From Rhizophagus clarus (lineage: Eukaryota > Glomeromycota > Glomeromycetes > Glomerales > Glomeraceae): a DNA stretch of 64,000 nt. The notes beneath the pieces are model-generated. The model was not told the origin of the DNA, did no database searches, and saw only the letters and a list, made by a program, of their open reading frames with translations. The DNA is taken from assembly GCA_015698045.1 (NCBI GenBank), contig BLAL01000216.1:1-64000 (forward strand), given 5' to 3'. Positions 45,957 through 54,360 of this stretch are shown here, one piece after another. The translations under genes and the position numbers were made by a program. The stretch's first letter is position 1. Every line of letters begins with the position of its first letter.

Positions 45957-46523
45957 CTATGCTACAATTGCGAATTTGAATTTGTTGCCTGAAGTGAAGC
46001 AAGTAAGACAATACTCCAACTTATCTTGAGAATAGAACTTCGCTAATTCAGGATCATAAGGGAGCTGATTCCCATTTTCGCAGTACCATGAGCCATGTAA
46101 TCCATAATTCCCATGTTTTCCATCGCAAATAGGACATGGTGAGCTCCACGGCTGAGGTGATGTAAAATCATAATTATCAATCCCTCTGAAACTATTTCCG
46201 AATTTCAAGTATGGGAAGTGCTCTAAGACGGATTTGATAATTGATTCTGGATCGGGTTTGGCTTCGAAAGTGATAGTCCCATTTTCTTCACATTGCTCAG
46301 GAAAAGATAAATAGGATGCTTTGTTTTCTGGCTTCGAATATATGAGAAGGCTGGCTTCTGATGCATGCGCTTCTGATAATTGCCATGGCTCAAGTCCCGT
46401 TTCTCTTTTATATTTTTTGTATAAGTTGGAACGGATCTTATCCGTCAAAACTCTTGGTAAACCAGTTAATTTGACATGCCAATCCAGATATTCGGGAGTT
46501 AATATTTTATTGGATTTGCTCAT
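45957..46523 (-). CDS. Zinc-module protein, unknown (188 aa)
   Basis: Intact ATG-to-TAG frame. The N-terminal ~60 residues (ILTPEYLDWHVKLTGLP, LTDKIRSNLYKKYKRETGLE) are basic and helical. The C-terminus has C-P-I-C-x3-H...G-S-W-Y-C and a later Y-C-L-T-C pair, a probable zinc site. The module shares its order (Phe/Tyr-Asp, C-P-x-C-x3-H, G-x-W/Y, Y-x3-C or Y-C, hydrophobic end) with the C-terminus of the next gene (46659-48146), suggesting paralogous domains. It is open while the element core is decayed, so it may be recent cargo or under selection. Its function is unknown. Confidence 0.65.
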   Translation of the reverse strand: MSKSNKILTPEYLDWHVKLTGLPRVLTDKIRSNLYKKYKRETGLEPWQLSEAHASEASLLIYSKPENKASYLSFPEQCEENGTITFEAKPDPESIIKSVLEHFPYLKFGNSFRGIDNYDFTSPQPWSSPCPICDGKHGNYGLHGSWYCENGNQLPYDPELAKFYSQDKLEYCLTCFTSGNKFKFAIVA

Positions 46524-46658
46524 GTTGCTTTTTTCTACGATTACAGATCAATTTAAATTCCTGGATAGAAAGCTGTCTAATATTTCTTATCGTATTTTCA
46601 AAAAAAATAATTAGATCATCTTTCGAAGTATCTATGATATAAGAAAGGGGTAATGAGA

Positions 46659-48146
46659 CTATGCAGTTATCTCAATTTCGTGCTGTTCACATTTAATAAA
46701 GTAAGATCCAGATTTATACCTACCTTCTATACTTTCTTCATCATTATGATCTAACTTGCATAATGGGCATGATGTCTCGTCAGTAATGCCATAATAATCG
46801 AAATTTTCGCTACTAAATTCTCTATATAAAGCAGGATATTGATCCAATGTCTTGTTGCGAAAATAGGAGCGGTTTGGCTTAGATTGGAATGCAGATGATA
46901 CACTTGCTGATGAACTCACTCCCAAGGGATTCGCTTGCACCTCAGTCTTATTGGTTTTTGAAGTCACGTGTCCGTTCCAATTTGGAACGAAGTTTTCATC
47001 CGTATTAGTAGCTTTTTTGGGAAAATCATTTATAATGTCCTGGATCTGGTTATCAGATAAATTCGAGATGGCACTTGCGCTACAGCTAATTATTTGGATT
47101 CTATTTTTTCCTATCCCATCAAACAATATATAGATTTTTTTAGCTCTGAAAGTTATTTTACGCAAGTTTACATCAGTAATGTCAGGAAGAAGGGGTTTGA
47201 TTTCGCTGTACACCAATGTTCTTGCTGATTTGTCATCAACACCATTCTTAGATTTAACATCCCTGACTCGATCCTCATATGCCTTATAGTAACAATACCA
47301 GCATAAAATCTCCTTACGTCTAAGCTTCATTGCTACTCTAAATAGATCAACTATATTCTGTGCCGTAACTTCACTAGATCCCATCAGAATTGCTTCTAAA
47401 GAGAATTCAGGAATCTGAATATCAAACGCCTTATTAATCTTACTATCACTAACTTCAGTGGAGGATAGTTCCCGTCTCAAATCTTGCTCCACTTTTTGAT
47501 TATAAGGAATTTTTTGACACTCCGTATTTATGTTCTCAGAAGTCTCCACCATAGATGATTTTACTGGTGATGTCCCAGCAGATGATTTGTTACCAGAGGT
47601 AACTGGAATCGATTCTTTGACTACATGTTCTGGGAGAGTTACAAGTTCAGCGCTAGTCATGGAGAGATCCTCCTCACAGTGAGCCAAGTCTGAAGTAACT
47701 GAGGATGAGTCTTTGACAATCGTCTTATGCTGAACCTTCTTTTCCCGCCTCCTCTCTCTAATTTTGTCACCAATGCTTTTCTTATTTACCTCAACCAAGA
47801 AAGCATCCATCTCCATTTCCTCCGATGTTTTAGTGTCAACATTATTTCGCTGGTCTATTACGGTGTTAGATAAATCAATATTTGATACCGTTACCTCTGG
47901 TAGTACTTCTACAATCGCTTCCTTATCATTCTGTGGTTGTTCACCCACCACCAAGGAACTCTGTTCCAATATCGCGATTCTAGCTTCAAGTTCCGTATTT
48001 TTTTGCTCTAGTTCCTCAACTCTAACATCGCGCCTGGCATTCTCCTCAATAATCCGACTCAGCTTTACGATCTCAGCCTCAAGCTCGTAATTCTTAGCAA
48101 CGAGTCTGGCATTTTCTTGCTTAAGTAAGTCAATCTCGGATTCCAT
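46659..48146 (-). CDS. Coiled-coil protein with C-terminal CPLC-H zinc module (495 aa)
   Basis: Start chosen at ATG 48146 (MESEIDLLKQE). Residues 1-70 form a Leu-heptad coiled coil (LVAKNYELEAEIVKLSRIIE). A Ser/Thr/Glu-rich middle follows, then a conserved-looking globular segment (~residues 245-365: IPEFSLEAILMGSSEVTAQN, FRVAMKLRRKEILCWYCYYK, IKPLLPDITDVNLRKITFRA). The C-terminus is FDYYGITDETSCPLCKLDHN...GSYFIKCEQHEIEI, a likely zinc site. The frame is complete without stops. I recall similar proteins as expanded families in Rhizophagus, function unknown. The upstream 48197-48211 carries GTTCCGATTTGGAAC, a perfect-arm palindrome that could be an operator. Confidence 0.7.
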   Translation of the reverse strand: MESEIDLLKQENARLVAKNYELEAEIVKLSRIIEENARRDVRVEELEQKNTELEARIAILEQSSLVVGEQPQNDKEAIVEVLPEVTVSNIDLSNTVIDQRNNVDTKTSEEMEMDAFLVEVNKKSIGDKIRERRREKKVQHKTIVKDSSSVTSDLAHCEEDLSMTSAELVTLPEHVVKESIPVTSGNKSSAGTSPVKSSMVETSENINTECQKIPYNQKVEQDLRRELSSTEVSDSKINKAFDIQIPEFSLEAILMGSSEVTAQNIVDLFRVAMKLRRKEILCWYCYYKAYEDRVRDVKSKNGVDDKSARTLVYSEIKPLLPDITDVNLRKITFRAKKIYILFDGIGKNRIQIISCSASAISNLSDNQIQDIINDFPKKATNTDENFVPNWNGHVTSKTNKTEVQANPLGVSSSASVSSAFQSKPNRSYFRNKTLDQYPALYREFSSENFDYYGITDETSCPLCKLDHNDEESIEGRYKSGSYFIKCEQHEIEITA

Positions 48147-48196
48147 TTTTGATAACACTTTTATACAAACATTCAAAATAAAATAATCCAATGTCC

Positions 48197-48211
48197 GTTC
48201 CGATTTGGAAC
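48197..48211. promoter_or_regulatory. GTTCC-N5-GGAAC palindrome upstream of the zinc-module gene
   Basis: GTTCCGATTTGGAAC lies 51 nt before the ATG. Almost the same 15-mer with its TGTCC lead (GTTCCAATTTGGAAC, 46974-46988) is found inside the coding region of the same gene. The regulatory role is inference. Confidence 0.35.
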
Positions 48212-48225
48212 GCAGATTTCTTTCG

Positions 48226-48300
48226 CCAAGAAAAAATTTTTATTAATACATGCGAAAAATAAATACAAAGAATCGGGACTTTACCCGTATTACATGACGA
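48226..48300 (-). repeat. Shared 3'-flank repeat, copy 1
   Basis: GCCAAGAAAAAATTTTTATT, then AATACATGC[GA]AAAAATAAATAC and a GGGAC...CCCGT stem, recur at 50641-50716 at the 3' side of the nuclease-like gene. A weaker relative lies at 51825-51920. The GGGAC/CCCG pairs could form a stem, perhaps a 3' processing or termination signal. Confidence 0.6.
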
Positions 48301-48329
48301 ATTTTCTACGCTACTATACATGCTTATTT

Positions 48330-49060
48330 TTCTTGATTATCTCTTGTACACTCACTAACTGTTATCCTATCCTTTAGCAAGCACTATAACCCCTAAAATC
48401 CTCTTCACGTTCTTGCGCAAGTAGGTAGGATCTTTGATGGCGTCTTCCGTTAATGAGATTCGATATTCAGTTTTGCTCGTACAGAAATGCCTTCAGTGTT
48501 GTGTAAGATGAAATACCAGTCAGTTGCTGTTTACACAAAGATTATGAAAGTTAAGTTAGTATTGCATAAACTTGAAAAACAAAAAAAAAACATCCCGAAA
48601 TGAACTTCTCACCTGGCGTAACAATGCCATACACGTATTCATACATGCCTTATCCGCTTTCCGCTTTTTCTTGAGCATGTTTAAGTTCCTCTATATCGAT
48701 AACTGTCTGTTAGCACATGTACAAAGCGATAAATGAAAATCTACATTACATACTTCGCATGAACTTTACATTTCATAAGATTTTGAGCCACTCCTTTACC
48801 CGGCTGGTTAAAATACTGTTTGCAAGCTTCGAAATCGTTTTTTTGTAAGTACTCTGAAAAAAGTATATTTCATTCATACTTTAATTGCAAAGTGTCTCGT
48901 CCGGACTCCAATAATTTTTTCGTCAACACTTTTTTCAAACTGCGATAGTTCTAGCTCGGAGAAAATAGAACAACGGCTTTGGGTGGCCGGAGTAGGAAAA
49001 TCTTACATCACAGAGCGCTACTGCGCTTTATTAATTTAAGTCAAATACGGTCGATCGTAT
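48330..49060 (-). pseudogene. Degenerate paralogue of the nuclease-like gene at 50713-51260
   Basis: Reading leftwards, pieces in changing frames match the same motif order as the gene at 50.7-51.3 kb. They include FEACKQYFNQPGKGVAQNLM (~48840), YEYVYGIVTP (~48620) and TATDWYFILHNTEGIS (~48500), corresponding to GLAQNIKQLESS, YLYGIVTTAQDWHFLLYT in the other copy. Stops and frameshifts separate them, and GT-AG-like borders remain at ~48610 and ~48530. Confidence 0.55.
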
Positions 49061-49179
49061 GACCACCCACGGGATACAGTGTAGCACAATAAAATTTTTC
49101 CTAACTCATAAATCATCATCGTATTACTCTCTCTTTCCACCTCATTATATTTTTATTGATATTTATTAATAACTAACAA

Positions 49180-50371
49180 TGGATAAAAAAATGGATAACG
49201 TTGACTTTGTCTCTACTAGCTCTACTTTCGATAACCTAAAGCTTCATGCCAAACCCATGGACTCCTCCACTAAGAACGCAATGGACACTAGACGAGGTAA
49301 TTTTTAGCTTTTTATAAGAAACAGGAAAAAAAAATTCTTAAGTAATTCTCACCCTAGATCTGGGAGTGCATTGGAAAAAATGGCGAAGAAGAGCAAAAAT
49401 GGATGGAGAGTATACAAAAAATTTCTTCTTCCGTACAAGAAAAACAATCGTATTTTCAACGATCCTGAGAAATATCCAAAACCAATAACATTGAAGGTGA
49501 ATGGGGCCAAGATCGCTATAATAACCCAATGGGATGCTCTCTGTTACCTGTATACGATCAATATATGTTTCTCAAAGAAAGGTCGCAGGGAACTGTTTCA
49601 GCACCAGAACCAACTCTGTCAATGGATAACGATAATCGAACAAGAACGCTTAAGTTGGCCAACAACAATCAACATCTCCTGGAAGTCAAATCAGGAAAGG
49701 GTTATCAACGTTGCATTTGGTGCATCGATTACAGCTCTCAACTGGAAAGTCAGAAAAGAATCGTGCAAAATCTGACAAAAGAACAACAAATACCTTCTTC
49801 CTCGAGATCACCATGGGAATGTGGTTCCAAAACTAGCCGATTGGCCATTTGGAAACTGCTCGGAGATGAATGCCTGGACTTATTTATGCCAGTGGATACC
49901 AGATCTGGAAATCATGTCTCAAACAATATCAGTACATGGAAGAATAATAATGGAACCATGCGAAAATTGCCAAGCTATTCAGAATTGGTTGATAAATTAA
50001 AGAATGATCGCAAGTTTCGTGAATTCTGTAAACCTACAGATGAATGGTTAATCGACCAAGAGAATAAGAAATACTTCGGTAAAACATATGGTATTACCTT
50101 TATTCATCCTCTGCTTGTTGGTCATTCTGGAATGATTGTTCTGTTCTTAGATGATCGTGGAATCATGTTTATGTGGAGCGAAATGGAATATGGCATGCGT
50201 ATTTTGGGAATTAATAAAGTGGAAGGCCTTGCAAACTACCTTTATCACCCAGAAAAGATATGCGTTGTTATGGAAGATACCGGTGAGCTGATACCAGAAG
50301 TGGAACTTGAACGTCGTGTAGAGGAAAGATGGCAAAGAAAAAGTGAAGGAAAAAAGTTTGACTTAGGATAG
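49180..50371 (+). CDS. Unknown cargo protein, probably two exons, one in-frame TGA
   Basis: ATG at 49180 begins a short Ser/Asp/Lys-rich exon to ~49295 (donor GTAATT). An AG acceptor before ~49356 leads to a frame open to TAG at 50369, except for TGA at ~49462 after YFQRS. The exon phase does not join perfectly, so a start or acceptor is mis-set or a frameshift exists. From ~49529 it is 280 codons open: ...GYQRCIWCIDYSSQLE, MPVDTRSGNHVSNN, GITFIHPLLVGHSGMIVLFL, LYHPEKICVVMEDTGELIPE, with a Glu/Arg-rich C-terminus. No domain is recognised. It faces away from the flanking nuclease-like genes. Confidence 0.5.
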
Positions 50372-50640
50372 AAACATAGTAACTTCATGGGCAAGGTCCC
50401 AAACCTATTATTTCTGAAAAATCTTCATGACAAAAAGATCATGAATTTTTTTTTCTTAGCAAATAACAGTAATACAATTTTATTACTTAAACATAATATG
50501 CAGTATTGTAAAGCATGACGCTTTTGATTAAATAAAGTTTTTGTCCATGTTGTGCTTTATTTTTTAATATTGCAACTATATATCGGAAAATAAAAATGTA
50601 AGATTTTTTTATTAATATAATCTTCTAAGTTTCAGAATTT

Positions 50641-50716
50641 GCCAAGAAAAATTTTTTATTAATACATGCAAAAAATAAATACAAAGTTCGGGACGTAGCC
50701 CGTGATACATGATTAT
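50641..50716 (-). repeat. Shared 3'-flank repeat, copy 2
   Basis: Homologous to 48226-48300, including GCCAAGAAAAATTTTTTATT, TAATACATGC and the GGGACGTAGCCCG stem. It sits just downstream of the stop of the nuclease-like gene (50713), the position copy 1 has relative to the paralogous pseudogene. Confidence 0.6.
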
Positions 50717-51620
50717 TTTTTTGAACGATATTCCTCTATCTTAGCCTTCTTCTTTGAGGAAGAATCGTCTTCCGCACATGCCCTATCCTTTAATAATCCT
50801 ACCACTACGCCCAACACCTTTTTAATGCCATTACGTAACGTTTGATATTCCACGGACTCTTTAACTAAAGCATTTTCAGAAAATTCAATGCTAAATGGTA
50901 ACTTACTGCCTTGTGAAATTTTCCCCAGAGTATAGAGTAGGAAGTGCCAGTCCTGAGCTGTAGTGACAATACCATAGAGATAATCGAAATCGTCATCATC
51001 ATTCCGCTTCCGTTTTCTCAAATTCGTTTGGCATGAGCTCTCTAGTTGTTTGATATTCTGAGCCAAACCCTCGATTAGATTTCGCTCTGGTTTGTCTTCA
51101 GTGACACAAATAAGATTCTTGGCTTTCTGAAACACAAGTATGGTATTAGTATATCTTCGAAAAATGTCAGGAAATTGACAGGTCCTGGAAAAAAATTATC
51201 ATAATACCTTGATTGCGAAGTTGACCCGTCCTGTGCTATCATCACCAATTACTTCGTACTCAGGTCTCATGAGGTTTGTAGAGAAAATAGTGGGATGGTG
51301 TCCGTACCATTGGAGTCAATACCGTATTTTGCTAACACCTCACTCAAACTCTTGTACGAGGAGAACGCACGCTTCGGCTTTTCTTTGAGGGTCTTAGCCT
51401 CTTTCACAAGTCTCATAGCCGGTCCCATTTCCAACCCACACTCTTTGAAATCTTCTTTGGTCATGTCAAGAAAGTCTTGACCGGTTATTTTCTTCTTACG
51501 GAGTATTCTCAAGTCATCGTTGTCGAGCTTGAGGTTCTGCTCTTTCAAAAAATTGATAAGAGTTTCTGTATCCCAGTTCTCAACCAGGTAAGAGTCGTGT
51601 TCAGCTGTTGAGGTGGACAT
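50713..51620 (-). CDS. SAM-domain protein with PD-(D/E)XK-like C-terminus, internally shortened
   Basis: ATG at 51620. Residues ~12-75 form a SAM domain (WDTETLINFLKEQNLKLDND, ILRKKKITGQDFLDMTKEDF, CGLEMGPAMRLVKEAK). The frame then stops at TGA 51267 after FSLQTS. In another frame, MRPEYEVIGDDSTGRVNFAI continues into a clean 81-nt intron (51207-51127: GTATTA, ATACTAATA branch, GTTTCAG). The final exon has LICVTEDKPERN, GLAQNIKQLESSCQTN, DYLYGIVTTAQDWHFLLYT and a Lys-rich end. The Glu...Asp/Asn...Glu-x-Lys spacing suggests a restriction-like nuclease fold; the usual Asp is Asn here. A deletion plus frameshift between the SAM and nuclease parts is likely. Such proteins are numerous in Rhizophagus, as I recall. 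Confidence 0.6.
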
Positions 51621-51950
51621 AGTGTTACGTTTTTATGCTTTAGCGCCTTAATGGCTAGTGGAAATAGGCTCAGACAAAAAAATAGTGTTATGTTCCGGAG
51701 TGAGATAAAAATTTATTTCTGGGATGGGAAAAACAAGCATTAATATAGGTTTTTATGTCACACAGGGATTATATCATTTCGCGTGATCCATTTCTCATAT
51801 ACATTTGATAAAATAATACTTTATTTATGAAATAAAAAATGTTGCCGGAAGCCCTGGCCCAACAATACATAAAAAAATGTGACTATACTTCGTGGCTCAA
51901 GCCTATCGCTATTACATGATACTGTGAATAAAAATACTATTTATCTTTGC

Positions 51951-52250
51951 TTATCGCCCACAGTAACAGTTCAGGAAACACAACAACATTAATTCCCTGT
52001 TCATGGTAGCGTTTATCGGGATGTTTAAGTTGGGGTTGTTTGGGAAAATGACTATAAATCCAAACTGGCCAAATCTGTATCTTGAAATCGATCTGGACGA
52101 CAGGCTTTGATTACTTCTGCGAGAGAAGAGACTATTGTTATTAGCGTTAGATATCGTTACATCGAAAATATCGTTCACTCCCTCACCGGGGATGATACAA
52201 TTGAGAGTAATATATTTTGATTTATCAGATGTTTTGGAGTTATCAGACAT
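51951..52250 (-). pseudogene. Crinkler-like N-terminal fragment
   Basis: ATG at 52250. After SDNSKTSDKSKY comes ITLNCIIPGEGVNDIFDVTI, resembling the ubiquitin-like header of Crinkler (CRN) proteins, in which a short LNCxIxGE strand is followed by the domain core. After ~28 residues the sequence becomes Ser/Arg- and Asn-rich and no longer fits the family, so this is a header fused to decayed sequence. CRNs are host-directed or inter-element effectors in oomycetes and early-diverging fungi. The assignment is tentative. Confidence 0.4.
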
Positions 52251-52259
52251 CTCGCTTTC

Positions 52260-52830
52260 CTAAATACAAGGCCCATAGTAAGAAATTTTTGTTCCTATAC
52301 ATACACAACTTCTCGCATATACTATACATACCTTATTTTGCATTAGCTACGCTAGTGAAACTATTTTCTCTGGGAAAGTTTTTTGCGGAAAGTTAGCCCA
52401 GTCCTAAAGGGACCTCTGAACTTCTACGTACCTCTACATGCTTTATATCTTGTTGGGAAAAAGTTAAGAGGTATGAGGCGTAATTAGTATTGTTATCTGA
52501 TGCCAAGAGTTCCATGGCCGAAGGCGCTAAAGCAAAAGTACATGCAAATGGAATCTTCTTACCTTTTCACATGTAGATCTACCAGAGAGAGACATAGTTG
52601 GCTTTACGCCTGATGATCCCAGAGTTGCGAGGCCCTCAGCCTTTCATAACATATGCTTTTGTCGGCACTATTTACTTTTAGAGTAGGTCCTGTATTGCAA
52701 GTGGACGCTTATTTACATTTTACTCACATTTATCTGGGAAAAAATATGGGTATTAGTTAGCACATATATTCTATTTTCGATATGCGAAAATTAATATGTC
52801 ACGCCACAATGGTGTAACCATAAATAATAC
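52260..52830. other. Uninterpreted stretch inside the element
   Basis: Relatively GC-balanced sequence between the Crinkler-like fragment and the PolB stub, with no open frame of note on either strand. It is probably decayed coding sequence. Confidence 0.35.
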
Positions 52831-52833
52831 AAA

Positions 52834-53116
52834 TCATATTTTATTATTGTGAAATCTGGAATTAACAACTAATATAATAAATCCGTAATTTTCATAATAA
52901 TTTTTTCTTAACTCGAAAAATGAAGTTCCTATATAAAAGTATGGAAAAGGCACACCATCCGAAACACCAGTCATCATTATTTTGAATATTAATAATTCCG
53001 TTATTACGTTTTGGCATAGTTTCAGGTAAAGGTATATGGGCAGTAGGACCAATTGGATTAAAATCAGCTATCTCTATACTTATTTCTTCGATATAATCAA
53101 GATACGCATCTAACAT
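52834..53116 (-). pseudogene. N-terminal stub of a Polinton-type PolB gene
   Basis: ATG at 53116, 11 nt inside the right TIR. The frame encodes LDAYLDYIEEISIEIADFNP, then IINIQNNDDWCFGWCAF. The hydrophobic-N-I-x-N-x-D-x-x-C-F-x-W motif is found upstream of the polymerase domains in many Polinton PolB proteins (from memory). A frameshift near 52985 and a stop at 52892 end it. No exonuclease or polymerase motifs (DTE, YGDTDS-like) follow, so the polymerase was deleted or replaced by cargo. Confidence 0.5.
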
Positions 53117-53319
53117 TTGGTATATAGTTAGCTCTAACCGTCACGCTATTACTTGCTTATAAAATTTTTTCTTTAATTAATTATTTCCTATTCCTTTCAC
53201 TTTTTGATCAGTGAAGACGGCGTTTGCAGGCTTGCCAGAACGGTTCTAGCTATCTTCCCGAAACTGAAGCATTAACTATTTATTAATTATTCTTTCGATA
53301 TTTAGTGATATAAAATAGG
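53117..53319. promoter_or_regulatory. Bidirectional promoter region at the TIR inner edge
   Basis: ~200 nt between the inward PolB stub (ATG 53116) and the outward cysteine-rich gene (ATG 53320). It contains GAACGGTTCTAGC/CTTGCCAGAACGG and AT-rich blocks. The same sequence in the left TIR serves the zinc-finger gene and the other cysteine-rich copy, so both element ends carry one promoter pair. The role is inferred from geometry. Confidence 0.5.
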
Positions 53320-53748
53320 ATGATCGGTGAATATTCCTGCCCATTTCTCTGCAATACTGGAAAGGCTTGTGGAAATGCTAGTACTAGGCCTGAAGGATGT
53401 CGATTCCATTGGAAGGCTAAAAAACGTATACCTTGTTCCGATTGTGATAAACCTACTGCTTCAGCTTGTGGACGATGCCCATTATATATCAGAGGGTACT
53501 ATGTTACCCGACACTATAATAGACTTCGATCAGAAAGTTTTCGATCAGAGATACAAGAAAGACTTCGATTAGTAATACAAGAAATAGAAAAAAGACTTCA
53601 ATCAGAGATACGAGAAAGAACTTATGAGAAAATAATGGTTGCACATAGAGACAAGCTTGCAATTCTTAATATTACTCTCTGCAGGGAATGCTTCCATCCG
53701 ATAAAATTAGAAGAAGGAGAATATTGTGATAGTTGTCAGTCAGAATAA
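53320..53748 (+). CDS. Cysteine-rich zinc-binding protein encoded in the right TIR (142 aa)
   Basis: ATG-to-TAA frame, intact. Residues 1-60 contain C-x3-C, C-x9-C, C-x2-C and C-x2-C pairs (CPFLC, CGNASTRPEGC, CSDC, CGRC). A charged helix follows (RLRSESFRSEIQERLRLVIQ), then a second cluster, LCRECFHPIKLEEGEYCDSC. Two zinc-ribbon-like clusters separated by a coiled coil suggest a nucleic-acid-binding or ubiquitin-pathway role; neither is proven. It reads outward toward the element end. The left copy has CGA-to-TGA nonsense. A gene inside Polinton terminal repeats is unusual. Confidence 0.75.
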   Translation: MIGEYSCPFLCNTGKACGNASTRPEGCRFHWKAKKRIPCSDCDKPTASACGRCPLYIRGYYVTRHYNRLRSESFRSEIQERLRLVIQEIEKRLQSEIRERTYEKIMVAHRDKLAILNITLCRECFHPIKLEEGEYCDSCQSE

Positions 53749-53879
53749 ATTTTCCGGCAGGGCAGAATCGTTAGACTTAAATGAATAATGTATTAGATAA
53801 GGAGTTAGCTAGCGCGAAGCCAATTCCTGATATATATTTTTTGTTAGACTTATAAATTTCCCGGCAAGGTGGAATAATT

Positions 53880-54360
53880 AGACTTAAATTTTTTCGTTAA
53901 AGTTTTATGCTACTTGATGAGTTAACCTATGCTGAGCCCATTCTTGACTAAGGAAAAGTTGGGACAATTCCACGGATTTTGCAGGGGTGACATTTCATTA
54001 GACTTTTATATAAAATATGATTTTTAGTAAGCTAGCTTGCATTGAACCCATCCTTGATTAAGGAAAAGTTGGGACAAAAATCTCGTTAGACTTAATTAAC
54101 AATTATGCTATTTAATGAGCTATCCTGCGCAGAACCTGTTCTTGACTAAGGAAAAGTTGGGACAATTCCGCGGATTTCTTATGGATTTTTACAGAATGAT
54201 ATTTTGTTAGACTTTTATATAAAATATGCTATTTAATAAGCTAGTCTGCATTGAACCCGTTCTTGATTAAGGAAAAAGTTGGGACAAAAATCCTATTAGA
54301 TTTATTTAACAATTATGCTATTTAATGAGCTAGCTTGTACAGAAGGCATTCTTGTATATA
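53880..54360. repeat. ~120-bp subrepeats in the right TIR
   Basis: About four to five diverged units, each with GGAAAAGTTGGGACAA, a GTTAGACTT motif, ATATGCTATTTAA[TG]GAGCTA and TTCTTGA[CT]TAAGG. The mirrored set lies in the left TIR at ~34300-34780. Arrays of short repeats at element ends could bind a replication or integration protein. Confidence 0.75.

Noticed and set aside
49338..49775. Two overlapping frames at the start of the unknown cargo gene as separate genes.
   Set aside because: One is the antisense and the other the +1 shadow of the frame that continues to 50371. Only that frame has a long continuation.
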